From contig NC_079135.1 in the NCBI RefSeq assembly GCF_945859705.1, forward strand, positions 29,933,679-29,997,678: 64,000 bases of DNA. The letters run 5' to 3'. Position 1 is the first letter of the stretch; each line of letters opens with the position of its first letter. The stretch comes from Episyrphus balteatus (taxonomy: Eukaryota > Arthropoda > Insecta > Diptera > Syrphidae). Position numbers and translations under genes: made by a program. Shown here piece after piece: positions 46,663-59,944 of this stretch. Under the pieces are notes generated by a model. The model saw nothing but the letters and a program-made list of their open reading frames with translations, searched no databases and was not told the origin of the DNA.

Positions 46663-49600
46663 GATTTTAGAGAATCTGCAAATCTAATTCAAATTTGTAT
46701 GCGATATAAAAAAGCGAATTAATATAAATAACAAGAAATTGAGTTTATAATAGACTGATATGTCTACCACCTTAAAAGAAACGCGGCTATTGACGCCTTT
46801 TCAATAAAAATTTAAGTCAATAATCAATATGTGCAACATCATTAGTACCATACAAAAGTGCATATCCTCTTTTCCCTTATTTTGATAACTTTGTGCAAAT
46901 AACCCAATTAAAATAAATTCATTTTATCATTAACAAAGCTGGACATGGGTACCATTTAAAAAGTTGTTTTGTTACCTTAACGTACTGTATAACTGGAGCC
47001 GTCCGATTTCAATTTATCCCTATCAATATCAATCAATAAAGTTACCTTTGGTATAATAATAACACATCGTATTACTGCTTCCCTCCACCAACGAAAGAAA
47101 AACAAAACAAACTAAATAGCCCACACACAAGCAAAACTATCCTTATGAAGGTCTAGTCCAAACTATGGTTTTCGATAGGTACTTACGGCCTGTACCAAAT
47201 GGTTTTAATCTGTTTAACCTCAATTCAAAATTTATTTACCTACCGCATATAAAGAAGTAATAGAGTCTGACTTAACTTACCCCTAGCCTCAACAAAGGCA
47301 CAGAGTTTGTTTACCACCCATAGACTTCTGACATATGGAAGAGACTAAAATCATGGTTAGAAGAATCATGCAAGGAGGAATTTTATATTCATAAATGACA
47401 TAAATTCGATTACAAGGAATTTTGTACATTTGTCTTCCCAAATTCGCTATATCAAATTAAATTAAAAATTCAGCACGTGGATTAAAATGAGAGCACCACG
47501 CACAGGCTCCCTGCGCGAATAATATCAGTTTCTTTCGCTGATTTGTTCTTTGACCGCGGCTGCGGCGGCGGTTATGGCGGCTACACAGATGATTTAAACT
47601 GCCTTTGGGGCTTGAAAGTATCAAAATTCAGTCCATCTTCTTTTTTTGTATGTCTTTTTGATATAATGTGGCATTAGTGGTTCGTACAATAGACGAAAGA
47701 TCTATAAATTTGGATCCACCGCCTTGCTTAAAGGCTGTAATGTGCCTTATGCCTTATGTTGAAGAAAACTTAAGAAAAAGAACACACACAAAATTTAAAA
47801 CTCAATGATGCTAATTGATTTGGGACTATATAATGTTTGTGTGGGTCCATTAAAAAAAGGGCAGATGTTTGATATGAAAGCTTGTGTTTGCGGCGGCGGC
47901 ATCGTCAAAGTAATTTTTCAAGAGAAAACCCTTGCTAGGATTTCTAGGACATACGGTAAAATGAATTTCTAAGAAATTGTATCGCTTTGTTATGTTCCGT
48001 TGGAGGATTTGGGTGAATTTGGTAAAAACAGTTAACTCTATGGTTAAATTTAAAGTTTACAATAAACAAAAATTTAAGGTACATAGTACTCTTCAAACTG
48101 CCCTCTAACTATTCTAGCTCCAGGACTTGTTCTCCGGCGGTAGTGTTTATTTATTACAAGTACGACTTAAACCTAACACGTATAGAAAAGATTCACAATA
48201 TCAGATCATGTCACACTCTCATACAACAGATGGAATAAAAATGTCCACATTACGGATGCTTAAAAGAACATAAAGAAATTAGTACCCAGTTTGCATAAGT
48301 ACTCATATCATTTTATTTTTTTTTGTAATCATTACCATACACCTGATACCTACAGAATGTACATATAAAATTATCTCGTTCAGAATATCACAATTCAGAA
48401 TACATAAAAAAAAAAAAATTTTTCTTGAAAAAATCATTCATAACAACATCATAATAAAGGTGAAGCTTTTTAGCATTCCTTACATCACTTTTATGAAGAT
48501 GCATGAGCCACACTTAAAGTGGACATTGTGGTGGGAGTGGGAGGGCTTCTCTCTCTCTCTGGTTGACATCATAATCTCCAACCTAGTAATTTTATTCAGT
48601 TTCCCGCGACTCTACAATTTCTTCTTTCAGCCGACAACGGCGACTATACAATAACGACAACAACAAAAACAACGACGACGAACGTCCGAAGATGGGAGTA
48701 TAATGCTTTGGCAAGTGTTGTACCCACTCAAGACTCGACTTACGCATTCCTTATACGTACGCTTGCGCGACGCCATTCCGTGGGAAGAACTCTATATTCT
48801 ACACATACAATAAGTAAAGTATACACATTAAGCATTCGTTTGGTTCATATTGTATTTTTATGGAATTTCTACTTTTTTGTTTTTCAGTTTTTATTTATTT
48901 TTTTTTTTAAGTTCGTTGTATCATTTTGTACACTTAATTGTAGATTATCATTAAAAACCTACAGCTTTGTTAAATAGATTTCGTTTTAAATTTGAAGATT
49001 ATGTTTGCGTATATGTATAAAAAAAAGGAGTATCAGAGAAGAAAAATACTGATTGGTGTTTTTCTTTCGAAATAATCAAATAAAAGGATTTTCAATTTAA
49101 AAAAAACAATCACCTTCCTACAATTATTGTATTTTGAAAAATAATTGCTTAAAATTTAGCTGAGCTTTTCAATGTTTTCATATGCAATAACAAACGAGCA
49201 CTATCTGTCGTTCAATATTGGTTCTCTGCTCCTCTAATGATGTTCAGTTCTATAATTTTTACACCACCAGTTATGAATATGATTTACAGGATAAAAAATT
49301 CATCAAAAAATAAATGTTCTCAATTCATTGTCAGCGAATAAAAATCTATATTAATTGTTTCAAGTTTCTTATAGAAAAATAATGTTACGCATACGCCACA
49401 GTGAACAATTTTACAAACTCGTAAATAGACGTATCTTGTTGAAAATGCTCGTCTTTAAGCTCTCAAGGTTTTGATATCAAATGAAATTTCATATAATAAT
49501 TAACTTAAATGTACCTAAATTTTTTTTTTAATTAATTTTAATATATTTTTTGTACAAAAAAAGTTTAATATCAAACGGTTTAGTAGATCAAAAAAGTCAT

Positions 49601-51984
49601 TTTCCAATTTTTGGAAAAAAAAATTAAAATTTATTTTTTTTTAAAACAGTCTAAAGGTTTTCGACAAAGCTCTGGTTTTATGTGTCCATTAATATTTTTG
49701 TTCAAATGGTATACCAATTTTTGTTCGTTTGTGGAAGTAAGCTTCCTTGCATTTAAGTCTGGGAGCGGGTGAGGGTCCCCTTTCACTGAGTTTGTATATT
49801 TCAAGGAAAAAGATCTTTAAAAAAAATTATGTGTGTAATTCACACGTATGGTAGAAGTGAAACCTTTGAAAAAAAAAAAAATGGCATCATTAAAAAGCTT
49901 ACAAATTTTCCTTAAGAATAAAGCCATACTTAAATGTTTACAATGAGCAAAAAGTATACAAATAATTTATTTAAAAGATCAATTTTTCATGAAAAAAAGC
50001 AAACAAAAAAATTTTTTTTTCTTCTAACACCATTAAATCCATTTTTTAAATGACAATCTATAAAAAAATTTATATCATCTGAGAGCTTATTATTTCACTT
50101 TTCATATTACGCTTCAATCATATTTCTACGATGCCTGCAAAAAAAGTAAGCATTTTTTAAAGTCAATCATGTCGAAATTTCAAATTGAGATTACGGTAAT
50201 TCTCACACTGGTGGCTGGTCCTCGGCAACAGATCTTACAGAATCCCATGTTTTTTAAATCCCCCACATAGATTTTACTTAGCCTAAAAATGTCTAAGTCT
50301 GACCATAAGCAATTTTCACTAGAAAACAAGAAATCTGTGTCCAATGAAGTTAAACGAAATTATTGCGAAACGATAGCGAATTTGTGCGTTTAAATGTTCC
50401 CAACTAATAAGTGCAGAAAATGTGCTTAAAATCACGACAAATGAGATAAAAACAATTACGAGAGAGTGCGTATTTACTCAAATAAAACCAGAGTGATAAT
50501 TCCCCAAATTCGCAATTTGACATTTTGATATGTTACGACCACGTGCAAAGAGAATCAACAAAATCATACATGTACTCCCTAAAGGCATTCCCAGCCCAAG
50601 TGCCATATTCAGTTCATTAAAATACAGCTTCTTCTTCGAAACCCATCACAGCTCGACAAAAACCTACACTTTGCACTTGTCCTAACTGACAAACAACTCC
50701 CGTGCCAAACCCCAGAAGATATAATTAAGAATGTGCTTACAGTCAGTGCTTAAGTTTAAACAAAAAAAAAAAAATGAGCACATTATTAATAAACATTTCG
50801 TAACCATGTCGTTACATTATTTTTGAAAAAAAAAAAAACTAAAAAATCAACAACAACAAGATAATGACAAATAATGTTGACATGTAGCACGGGAAACCTT
50901 AACAACTACCTTTTGCTTCATTCCGAATACCATCCAACTGCGATAACCTTGTTGCATACATTTTTGCCGAGACCTTATTCCCTTCCACCACACAAAAAAT
51001 TAAACATAATCGCACAATTTAGTGGACAAACAGTGTATCCTGTACAACGATCGTTATAACACTTACGTAAATCACTTCAAATTCATAAATATCGCCGGAC
51101 ATGAGTTCGCACTTCACTTCGAAGCGACGTCCGACCTGAATTGCAATTTACACTCTTGTTTGCCCAGAGATTAGCTTCCGAAAGGACTGTGGGGATGCAA
51201 TTAGACCAGCATTTCGACAAGGTGCTAAAAGAAGACAATTTTGTTGTGATTACGCCAACAAGCTAAAGCCAAGTGTGTTGGAACTTGAAAAAAAAAAAAT
51301 AAAGTTGAAAGATGCTGCAATGCGCTGTGCCGCATCAGCCTCAGGGCCACTGTTGTTTTTTTGTTTTTGTACTTTAATCACAAATTTCAAAAGAACATGC
51401 GAACCATAATTGCTAACTATGAATGGAGTCTGCCTGTTCAACCAACCAGGTAGGTATAGGTCTCTTGGGGTATACATATGTCTGGGAACATTGGCAAAAA
51501 AGCATTCATATAAGCGAGGTGTCGTGCTGAATTGCCCACTTATCAGAATACTTATTTTAAGTTATTTTATTACTTTTTCACTACCAAAGGCTTATGATTT
51601 TGTCCCGAGAGACTATTATGAACTTATCTTAATGATGTTCTAATGCGGGTTAATACATGAGGGCCCAAAGGAGAAATTATGTTCCAATCAATGTTTATTA
51701 TTTTTAATACCTATGTTCTAAATGAAGGAATATAAAAAATTGAATTCGAAAAATGTCTAGAGAGAATTTTTAAAATGTATGCTATTAAAGTTTGTAAGAT
51801 TATTCGTTTAATAGTCTAATAAATACTATAAAGGACCGTGTTTTTTTTTTTGTAATAGTATCAACTATTATGAATGTGCGAAATGTTTTTATGAATTGAT
51901 GCGAAACTCTATTAAACGGTGTTTAAAGTTGATTTGAGACTAGTTGATTACAATAATCACAGACTATTCACATTTTAATGTATA
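46663..51984. other. Intergenic region, no gene recognised
   Basis: No convincing exon was found. Around 47.5-47.9 kb a GC-richer patch has GCGGCGGC runs. Near 48.55 kb is a short CT repeat and near 48.63-48.70 kb a run of ACAACAACGACGACGA-type triplets. Both look like 5' UTR or regulatory DNA of a fly gene, but no start, frame or splice chain supports one. The rest is AT-rich. Confidence 0.45.
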
Positions 51985-52632
51985 ACACTGGTTAACAAAA
52001 TTAAACCTTTTTTTTGTTGCCGAAACAAAAATATACTTTTCTGAAGGTTTTCGGTATGCTGAACTTGAATCCGAAGTCAAAAATTAATCAGCTCCCGTTT
52101 TTGAAATATTACCGTTACAAAATGCAGTACTTCGGACCTTATTCTTTTATATAAGGAAAATTGTTTGAGCATATTTAGTAAAGGTTTTTATATATATTTT
52201 CCACCTTTTTAAATCTGTTTAAATATTTCCGATATCTTTTTTACTGCCCGAGATATCCTCAGTTGTTTGGTATTTTTTTAAAATTTTATAACGCCATTAT
52301 CTCCTTTAAGATATATGAAGCCAAACCCACTTACTTCATTTTAAGATATCTCGGGCAATACAAAAAATATTGAAAAGATTTAAACAGGTATCGAAAGATG
52401 GAAAACAGTTCTTCTAGAAACCGTTACTAGATATGCTCAAACAATTTTCCTTTTAAAAAAGAATAAGGTTCGAAGAACTCAAAAAACAGTTTTTTTTTGC
52501 ATTTTCTAACGGTAATATCTCAAAAACGGGAGCTGATTAGTTGTTTCTGAGTTCGGATTCGAGTTCAGCACACCGAAAACCTTCAGAAATGTATATTTTT
52601 GTTTCGGCAACAAAACCCTTGTAAACCAGTGT
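51985..52632. mobile_element. Inverted-repeat element, best copy of a dispersed family
   Basis: The left end ACACTGGTTAACAAAATT and right end TTGTAAACCAGTGT are inverted. The arms continue imperfectly for about 150 bp (GCCGAAACAAAAATATAC, GAAGGTTTTCGGT, CAGCTCCCGTTTTTGA and their inverses). The centre holds two inverted blocks with CTTTTAAAAAAGAATAAGG / CCTTATTCTTTTATATAAGG. Diverged relatives lie at 26200-26960 and 31285-31900. Non-coding. Confidence 0.72.
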
Positions 52633-54399
52633 AATGTAATAATTTTAATATTGGTTATTTTGTAACTTTTTGTTTTGTTCTGCAGCTGCATTTTGATCAG
52701 TTTGATTTTCTAAACGAATTTCTTTCAACTCTGTCTTTTACAATTAATTCGTATTTTTGAATAATTGAACCGGTCATTTCAAAAACGACTAAAGTCCATC
52801 AGTTAACTGCTGCAAGTCGTTTTTGAAACGACCGATAAAATTTAAATTTGAGGTTTAGGAATAGGCGATATCTGTTAAAACAATTTCGAGTTAGGGTGTA
52901 TTTCAGGTTTACAAGGGGTAAAAAAAAGCATGCCAAGAGGGTTAAGGGTGGTTTTTCACGAACACAATTGGCACTCACTAATGAAAGCCTACATTTATAA
53001 GAACACATTTTCTGAACTAAACAAACAATTTAACAAAACATAGGTTAATCTGTGAAAATGTTAACTGCCACGCACATTTTCAATTTTATGTGGAATGGAC
53101 ATTTTGCAGTTGCCGCCCAGGTTATAATAAAATCTTATTTAGTACCCCGTAAATTATTTTTTATTAGGATGGACACCAGAGGCTCTGGCTTCTTATCACC
53201 TTTACCGGAGTGCCACTTCAAGAAATTAATAAAGCCCACTGTCAGGAAAAAGTGAATCTCATCCTAGCGCTTAGAAATTGGAAGCCAGCAGAAAATTGTA
53301 CGTCCCCTACATTCTTGAATACTAATTACACGCAACACGCATACAAGAATGATTGACAATATGTCACTATAGGCCTTGGTTTGTTCGTGATCTTGTGGCG
53401 TCACAGATTTTCAGTAAGTTGCTAGAAATTAATTAAACATGATCAATTTTTAATTTTGCGATGAAAAAGCGATCAGAAATGTTTTTATCCATCCTTAAAA
53501 ATATACAAATTTAAGGAAGACCCATACTTTAAGGAGAAATACATAGCCTCTCTTCCAAAAAAATCACTTTAAATGATGATGGTGAGCTTACGTTGTTAAT
53601 AAGTTCTCAAAGAAAAAAAAACACCCAAACTTATACTCAAAAAGAATACACTGTGTGATACCCCGTTCGCGTGTGCATATTTTTAATGTATTATGTACAT
53701 AATTTTTTTTGGTTTTAATCAAACCAAACCAAGTGGGGGATTTTTTGTTCGCTTCTCACGATCCCATATGACGAACAAACCATAAAATTCACTTCAGAAA
53801 AAAAAAACAAAACAAAAAAGTCACTCTGAAACTTCTTGCAGGTCTTTTCCGATAGATAAATCCCACACATATAAAACACGTGTATTTGGATACATCCATG
53901 CACTTTGAAGTCATGTTTAGTGCACTCGCGGAGAGCTCCGAGATGCACAAGTGCACACATTGTGTGTTTATATATTCTCTTTTCTGTCTACAAATATAAA
54001 AAAAAATACCCAAAGCCCGCTCATCTCATATGAACGAGTATGATTGTAAGGACGACCCTGGCTGAACGTGAGGTCGAATCAGAGATGTGCATCTACGTTC
54101 GCGCATCTTGGAATTAATTTTATTTCACTTGCACGCGCTCATGTGTAAGATCACAGATAGTATTGTGTTACCCCATAGAGCGGGCGACTCTTGTGTATTT
54201 TTTTCTTTTATTTTGTATTTTCAAGACGCAATGACACTTTTGAGTTTCTGCGTCTGCCACTGCCACCAGCAAGTCTCTATACAAGATTCTATTTTCAGAA
54301 GCTAAGAATTGGTCTCTCTCTATGTAGACGAGTTTTAAGTTAAAAAGATCAACATTTTTTATAACAAGCTACTTTTTTCGAACTTAATCGATCAAAGCG
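52633..54399. other. Intergenic, no feature recognised
   Basis: AT-rich sequence with short open frames of 60-80 codons that share no recognisable domain. Nothing else could be supported. Confidence 0.45.
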
Positions 54400-55920
54400 G
54401 ATTTTTTGAGAAACAAATTAATAAGTCGTAGAAAAAGATTACCCACTAGCCAGCCAGCAAAACGTGCAAAGCATAGCTTGCCGTTGCCGGCCGGCCGGTT
54501 CCGCAAACAAAAAAGGGAAACGAACGAACGAAATTCATCCACGCTACCTCGCACGAGCCTTGGGAACTTCCAATCACAAGTCGTTCTCACGGCCTTTATA
54601 TGACTTCTGGAATGAAAGGAAACCTACAAAACAGAACAAAAAAGCAACGAAAAAAGAAAAAAAACAAGGAGAAGAAGAAAATTGCTGCAGATCGTATTAG
54701 GGAGCACGATATTATATAGAGAGTTGAATGCCAGACTTTTTGCCCACGATCATACCACTCGAACTCGTAGAGATATAAGCGCGACAGGCACACGAAGCAT
54801 GCAGACCTGCAGACTCTTCTCAATGATGCTGCTGCTGCTGCTGTTCCCTGTCGCTGATGATGATGATGATGTATAGATCCATTTAGAGTCCATCCGGACG
54901 TCGATTGTGGCCGTCATCGGGCACAAAGTAAAATGTGGCTCCCATATAGGTACCAACCAGCTCCTATAAAAGAACCCAAAATAGACCTTGAAGTTGCCAC
55001 CGCCACCGCCGCCACCATCCGGCACCGTCATCGCCATCACCGCCACCGCACCATCTCCGTCACGAAACGATGAAACTACCCAGCGATCGCGAATGAATTG
55101 CAACGATCAGAACGATGATGATCGCACTCCAATGATGACGGCGTTGAAGGTAAAGGCCTCAACTAACCGCACGGTCTGAGACAGCAGACAGGAGTCTCAC
55201 GACTTGCCCAATGCCCAGGTTTGCATCCTATAAAAGGCAAAGCGATACACGGTGGAGTATTGTTGAAGCGTGTGCGAAATAAATGACCAAACGAACCACC
55301 GATCATGAATCGTGGCAAGCAAGAGATCCATATGCAACTACCGATCGACTAACCGGCCGACCAAAGAGCCTATATCCATAGACCCACTCATTGGTTGGCA
55401 TGAAACGTGCATCCATGAGACGTGCAAGCGCACCTCAACCGGCTTGGCGCGGCGGCTGCGCGGCATGGCCTCAAGTAGGTATGCCAAGTATAGCACACAA
55501 GCTATATAACATGTACAGACTGCTGCTTTGTCGCAAGCTGTTTTAGGTAAATCAAGAAGGGGGCAACTTCACTTGAATAAAAGTGCCAAGAAGATGGTGG
55601 TACATTAATCCAGGATCCATATCTAGCCGTGTGGTATGTATATTTGCTCTTTTGGCTACACACAAGCCGCACAGCCAGACCCATGGTCTTTCCACCCGAT
55701 AAAGTGTGTGTAAAGGTATGTCGGAGACCGGAGGAGCGCAGACTCGTTGCTTCTTGATTGCTTCATTTTTTCCAGCAAGGATCTATTTGTCTCTTAGACA
55801 TCAATGAAGGCAATGGGGAGTGAGTTCCATGGTCATATGGATTGCAAATCTATGTGAGACGATCGCTTGCGAAGTGTTGTGACTCGAGGCCAACCTGGTT
55901 GCTCTTATATAGTTGGTTGA
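54400..55920. other. GC-richer non-genic stretch with TATA boxes and triplet repeats
   Basis: Base composition is visibly richer in G+C than its surroundings. It has (CTG)n near 54831-54843, (GAT)n near 54855-54872 and a run of CCACCGCCACCGCC near 55000. Plus-strand TATA boxes stand at 54965-54970 (CCTATAAAAG) and 55229-55236 (TATAAAAG). The same strings read as TTTTATAG acceptors on the minus strand, where a short frame LVGTYMGATFYFVPDDGHNR ends at a stop. Either promoters or terminal exons are possible; neither is proven. Confidence 0.35.
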
Positions 55921-56469
55921 GTTGAGGTTTTTATATGCCTGCAATTATTTACAAAAAAAAAGAAGCTCTGTGAGCTGCAGCATCTGTGGTCACGTGTTGT
56001 GTCTTTAGTACTTTGTTGGAATCGCGCAGATATGTTTGTCTCATGATAAGTTGGTATCATTGATCGTGAGCTAGATCGTAGATAGTGATCAGTCTGATCA
56101 CGTTGAAGCGTGGAAAGTTATCGTTTCTAATTCTATGGAAAAAAGAAGTTTTAATCAAATAAGTATCTATACATCTGCTGATGCTGATGAAGGTAGTTCA
56201 CATATTCTCGTTTAGGCATAGATGTACCTACACTAATAGGGATACGGGCGTGCTTTGTTTAAGACACAAGCTTTGGAACTTTCTTTTTCGTGATTGCGTC
56301 TCAGATTTAATATCTTTTAATAAAACTGACAAGCGTTACCAGACGTATCAGTTCCCTGGGCTGCGATCAAATTTTCAAAAACATATGCATTGTGATCAGG
56401 CCTTAAGAAATTGTCTTGAGAGTTTTAATCAAACATCACAATAACTACAATAAGTAGAACGTATCATTT

Positions 56470-56740
56470 TTTAATGGAGTTTTTAATTGGCAATCCGGAA
56501 TTGTTCTTCGATTCGGAATCCTAATTGAACAGTTTTTTTTTATATTCCGAAAAATCTGAAGTTTGGTGTACCTAAATGTATTGGTTGAGTTTGAAATGTG
56601 TCACATATATGTGTATTCGCGCCAAATTTCATTTGTTTTTGTTTTTTTGGTCAAGTGTGACATCTGACATTTAAATCTATGAATGTGTTAGTGATTCTGC
56701 TTCTGATTCTGTTTTTAAAACCAGAATCAGAACTGTCAGT
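56470..56740. repeat. Dispersed repeat, copy 2 of 2
   Basis: Same family as 36466-36728 and same orientation, about 20 kb apart. It shares GCAATCCGGAATTGTTCTTC at the left and GATTCTGTTTTTAAAACCAG near the right. This copy has an extra CACATATATGTGTATTCGCG segment in the middle. Non-coding. Confidence 0.8.
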
Positions 56741-56955
56741 GTGACTTTTCTTGGGCGAATCTGACAGTTAATGAAAACTTAAGTGTCACTTCCCATATAA
56801 AAACGAAAACTTCCTTATGCCCCAGCTCCACCGCCAACTGAATGTAGATTTAAGGTGATTTACGATTAATCTTCTTAGAAATCATCTTAGCCGGTGAAAA
56901 CATTATTACATTATTTAAAATCTCCTTTCATAAATCTAGCTTTAGGTTTGGTGGA

Positions 56956-57086
56956 GAAAATGATGTTAACTAAATATTTCGTCCGTAACGTTTCCTGAAC
57001 GGGTCCCTTGACTTTTGCTTTATGCAAAAGTCAAGGGACCCGTTCAGGAAACGTTACGGACGAAATATTTAGTTAACATCATTTTC
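56956..57086. repeat. Perfect 63-bp inverted repeat, 5-nt loop
   Basis: Arms 56956-57018 and 57024-57086 are exact reverse complements over all 63 bases, separated by TTTAT. The arms run from GAAAATGATGTTAACTAAAT to GGGTCCCTTGACTTTTGC. Sequence outside the arms does not pair. RNA from either strand would form a long perfect duplex. It is longer and more perfect than an animal miRNA precursor. Confidence 0.95.
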
Positions 57087-58796
57087 TGAACGGAAATTTA
57101 GGTAGACGAGTAAATCGAGAGGGAAATTTTTCTTGACTCACTTATTCTAGTCAACTTTACACTAAAATAAAAATTAATACAAATGCAAAACAATTTCAAT
57201 TCTTTGTATTTTTCTTCTCCCTCATATATAGAATTGAATAGCGCTATAAGTATTCTGTGGTACCCTTAAAGAAGACAATATCAGTTTTGATTCTTCATGA
57301 GAATATTTACAGGAGTCTTATATTGTTCTTTTTTGCGGTTTAATAGGAGTGAAAAAGTTGCCCTTTTTGATTCTTACGAGTCTTATATGAGTTTTTCAAG
57401 TGTGAAACTAATGATGATGAGAAGCTTCTTAGGACCATTAAAGTAGCGAAAATTTTAGTTGGGAACATTTCTGAACCTGCCCAAAGTCACTGCTTAGGCG
57501 AATCTGACAGTTATTAAAGCTAAAGTGTCAATTCCGATATAAAAATGGAAACAGTCTTACCGGCCTTAAAATTTAAGTGTTGACTGTGAAATTGGCCTAT
57601 CATAGCTCGATTTCGGAATCACTTGGGTGAGAGGATTAAAATACACTTATAAATATTCAATATTGGAAACTTAATTGACACTTTGTACGTTAAAATGTAA
57701 ACTACCTTTCCAATGTAACTGTGGAACTGGTCTTTAATTATTTCATTTTTTGTCAGGAATTTTGCAACCTTGCCAATTAAAGTTTACACGTTAAGTTCTT
57801 AAATGTCTTGAAAATCGCAGATGCATCTTCCTTTCTAAGCCACCTAGTTTTTAAAACAGGATATTCTTAATCACCATCAGATTAATTCACAATCTCTCCA
57901 GATTCCAACAGACATTTTTTTTTCATTTCTTAAATCACGACTTCTACTCCCGTTTGACTGACTTTCAGTTATAGGATGCTGGGATGATGCCGTCGTTAAC
58001 TTCTAACCCCGGTGTGACAGCCAAGCAGTTAGCCACCCGCAGAGTTCTCTTCAATACAAATTTCAATTCTTCTTTATTAATATCGTTTGTCATTTTATAT
58101 TTTAACGTCAAACCCGACGATGGTACACGCATATACAACACACATCTATAGACAATGGCGAAGACATGACATTCAAGTTGAGAGATCTCCAGATCGCCTC
58201 CTTCTGTCAGTATTATTACCTTATGAAAAACGAAACTGTAGGTGGATGGACGACCGACGACGACGACGACGATGACATCGTTAGTAGCGATGACGATAAC
58301 AACGACGACAACAACGAGGGAGGGTCAAACTGAAATTAATAAAATGAAAACTGAAAAGTGACTGACGATGATGACGAAGAAGACAATGATGGAGCTCACA
58401 CACGTTGAGGAGGCGGTTGGTGGTGGCGATGGTGGTGCGACGACATGGAGAGGCTGCTGTTGAAAAAAACCTAAGCTGACTGCAACCGATGTCATATTCT
58501 GATCATCAACAATGACAAAGCGCGGGACGCACCACACAGCATCTCCCACATAGAAGTCAACCATAAGTTGCCGCCGCGCCGCCACCGCAGTCACCAATGT
58601 CGCCACTGTCACTGTCATTGGCCGCACAAGCGGTTTTCGAGTGATGTTTTAAATGGATGAGGATTTGATCTTTTTTGTGGATGCCACGAGCGAGCAGCGG
58701 CTCTATGCTAATATAAAAATGTATATTGTTATGTTCGTTGGTGTGTAAGTAGTGTTAATGTTTGTTTCGATCAGTGAGTTGCGATCATGAGACATA
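57087..58796. other. Intergenic with CGA triplet repeat
   Basis: No gene supported. A (CGA)n run stands at about 58252-58272, with further GAC/GAT-rich triplets to 58320. A TATAAAAA string at 58712-58719 follows a GC-rich patch (about 58380-58620). The 100-codon minus frame there is rich in simple-sequence residues and shows no domain. Confidence 0.4.
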
Positions 58797-59936
58797 CAGT
58801 GGCGTATCCAGAAAAAAATTTGGAGGGGGCTAGAAAATTTTTCAAACATTTTTTAGAGGGGTACGAAAAATTTTTCTCTCTAATATATTCACCTTTGATC
58901 GAGAGTGAAGCTCTGTGCTGCGGTACTGAAAGTGGTATAGTAGCATTTAACTGCTCTCGACGTCGACAGCTTCGTACTACTGTCTCCTGTTTTCAAAGTT
59001 CTTGTGTGACAAACACCATTTTCGATATAAACGCCCACTTCACTTTTAAATTTCACGTGAAATAAAACATCATATTCTTCATTTGGGGATCAATTTCAAA
59101 AACTTCGAAATTGCTTCGAACTGTCATAGCTGAAGGATCATCCTTTTTAATTCTGTTTCTGAAGTTAAATTATTACTGCTGGATGCCATTTTATCGGCAA
59201 TTTTAATGGAAAAAAAGAAGAATTCAAAAGAAAAAATAAGGAGACACAAATAAGTTATGATAATATTTTGTCCAAAAATTATAGATTCATTGAAAAAGGC
59301 ACCAAATTTACAAACAGAAATAATGTGAATTGAATTCGATCAGAAAATTTAAATGAGTGAAAAATGCAGAAAGTGAAAGTCTAGAAACTAATTTTCCATT
59401 AAATTATTTTAGATGTTTAATTCGAAATATATATTTTTTCGTAATATGTTGCTTTTTTAATCCGAATTCGAAGTCCAAACTGGCATTTGCTGAAAGAAAC
59501 CATTAGTTACATATGATGACCACTAAGATTTTGAGATATCAAATATTTCTATTTCCAATAGCTTTGAGAAGTATATAATTTTTGAAAAAAGTGTTTATTG
59601 AGATTGCATAAGAACTTTTGCAAAGCTAAACGCTGATGTTATTCGACGTACGTATTATACTAAAAAGTTATCTGAAGAATTTCGAATTGGACTTAAACCC
59701 GAAAAAAAACCACCGAACCCCCAGCTACAGCTAAGGCTCTTACTGAAACAAACACAAATAGCCGTTTCAGAATTTGGAGGGGGCTCGAGCATCTGAGCTG
59801 CCTCTAAATCTATAAGATTTACGAACAAGTTTCAGTCAAGCATATATATTACAATGAAATAAGGTAAAAAATAACATGATCTGGAAGGCTTGGGGGGGGC
59901 TTGAGCCCCCTGAGCCCCCCCCTCGATACGCCACTG
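58797..59936. mobile_element. hAT-like element, 1140 bp, 8-bp duplication
   Basis: The ends CAGTGGCGTATCCAG and (C)TCGATACGCCACTG are inverted repeats. The insertion is flanked by a perfect 8-bp duplication GAGACATA (58789-58796, 59937-59944). The ends closely resemble those of the larger element 41952-46654 (CAGTGGCGGATCCAGG) and both carry G/C runs just inside. No coding region was recognised, so it is non-autonomous. Confidence 0.9.
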
Positions 59937-59944
59937 GAGACATA

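Noticed and set aside
47560..47585. GCGGCGGC run as a possible exon
   Set aside because: The frame reads short Ala/Gly runs and no splice chain or start could be built around it.
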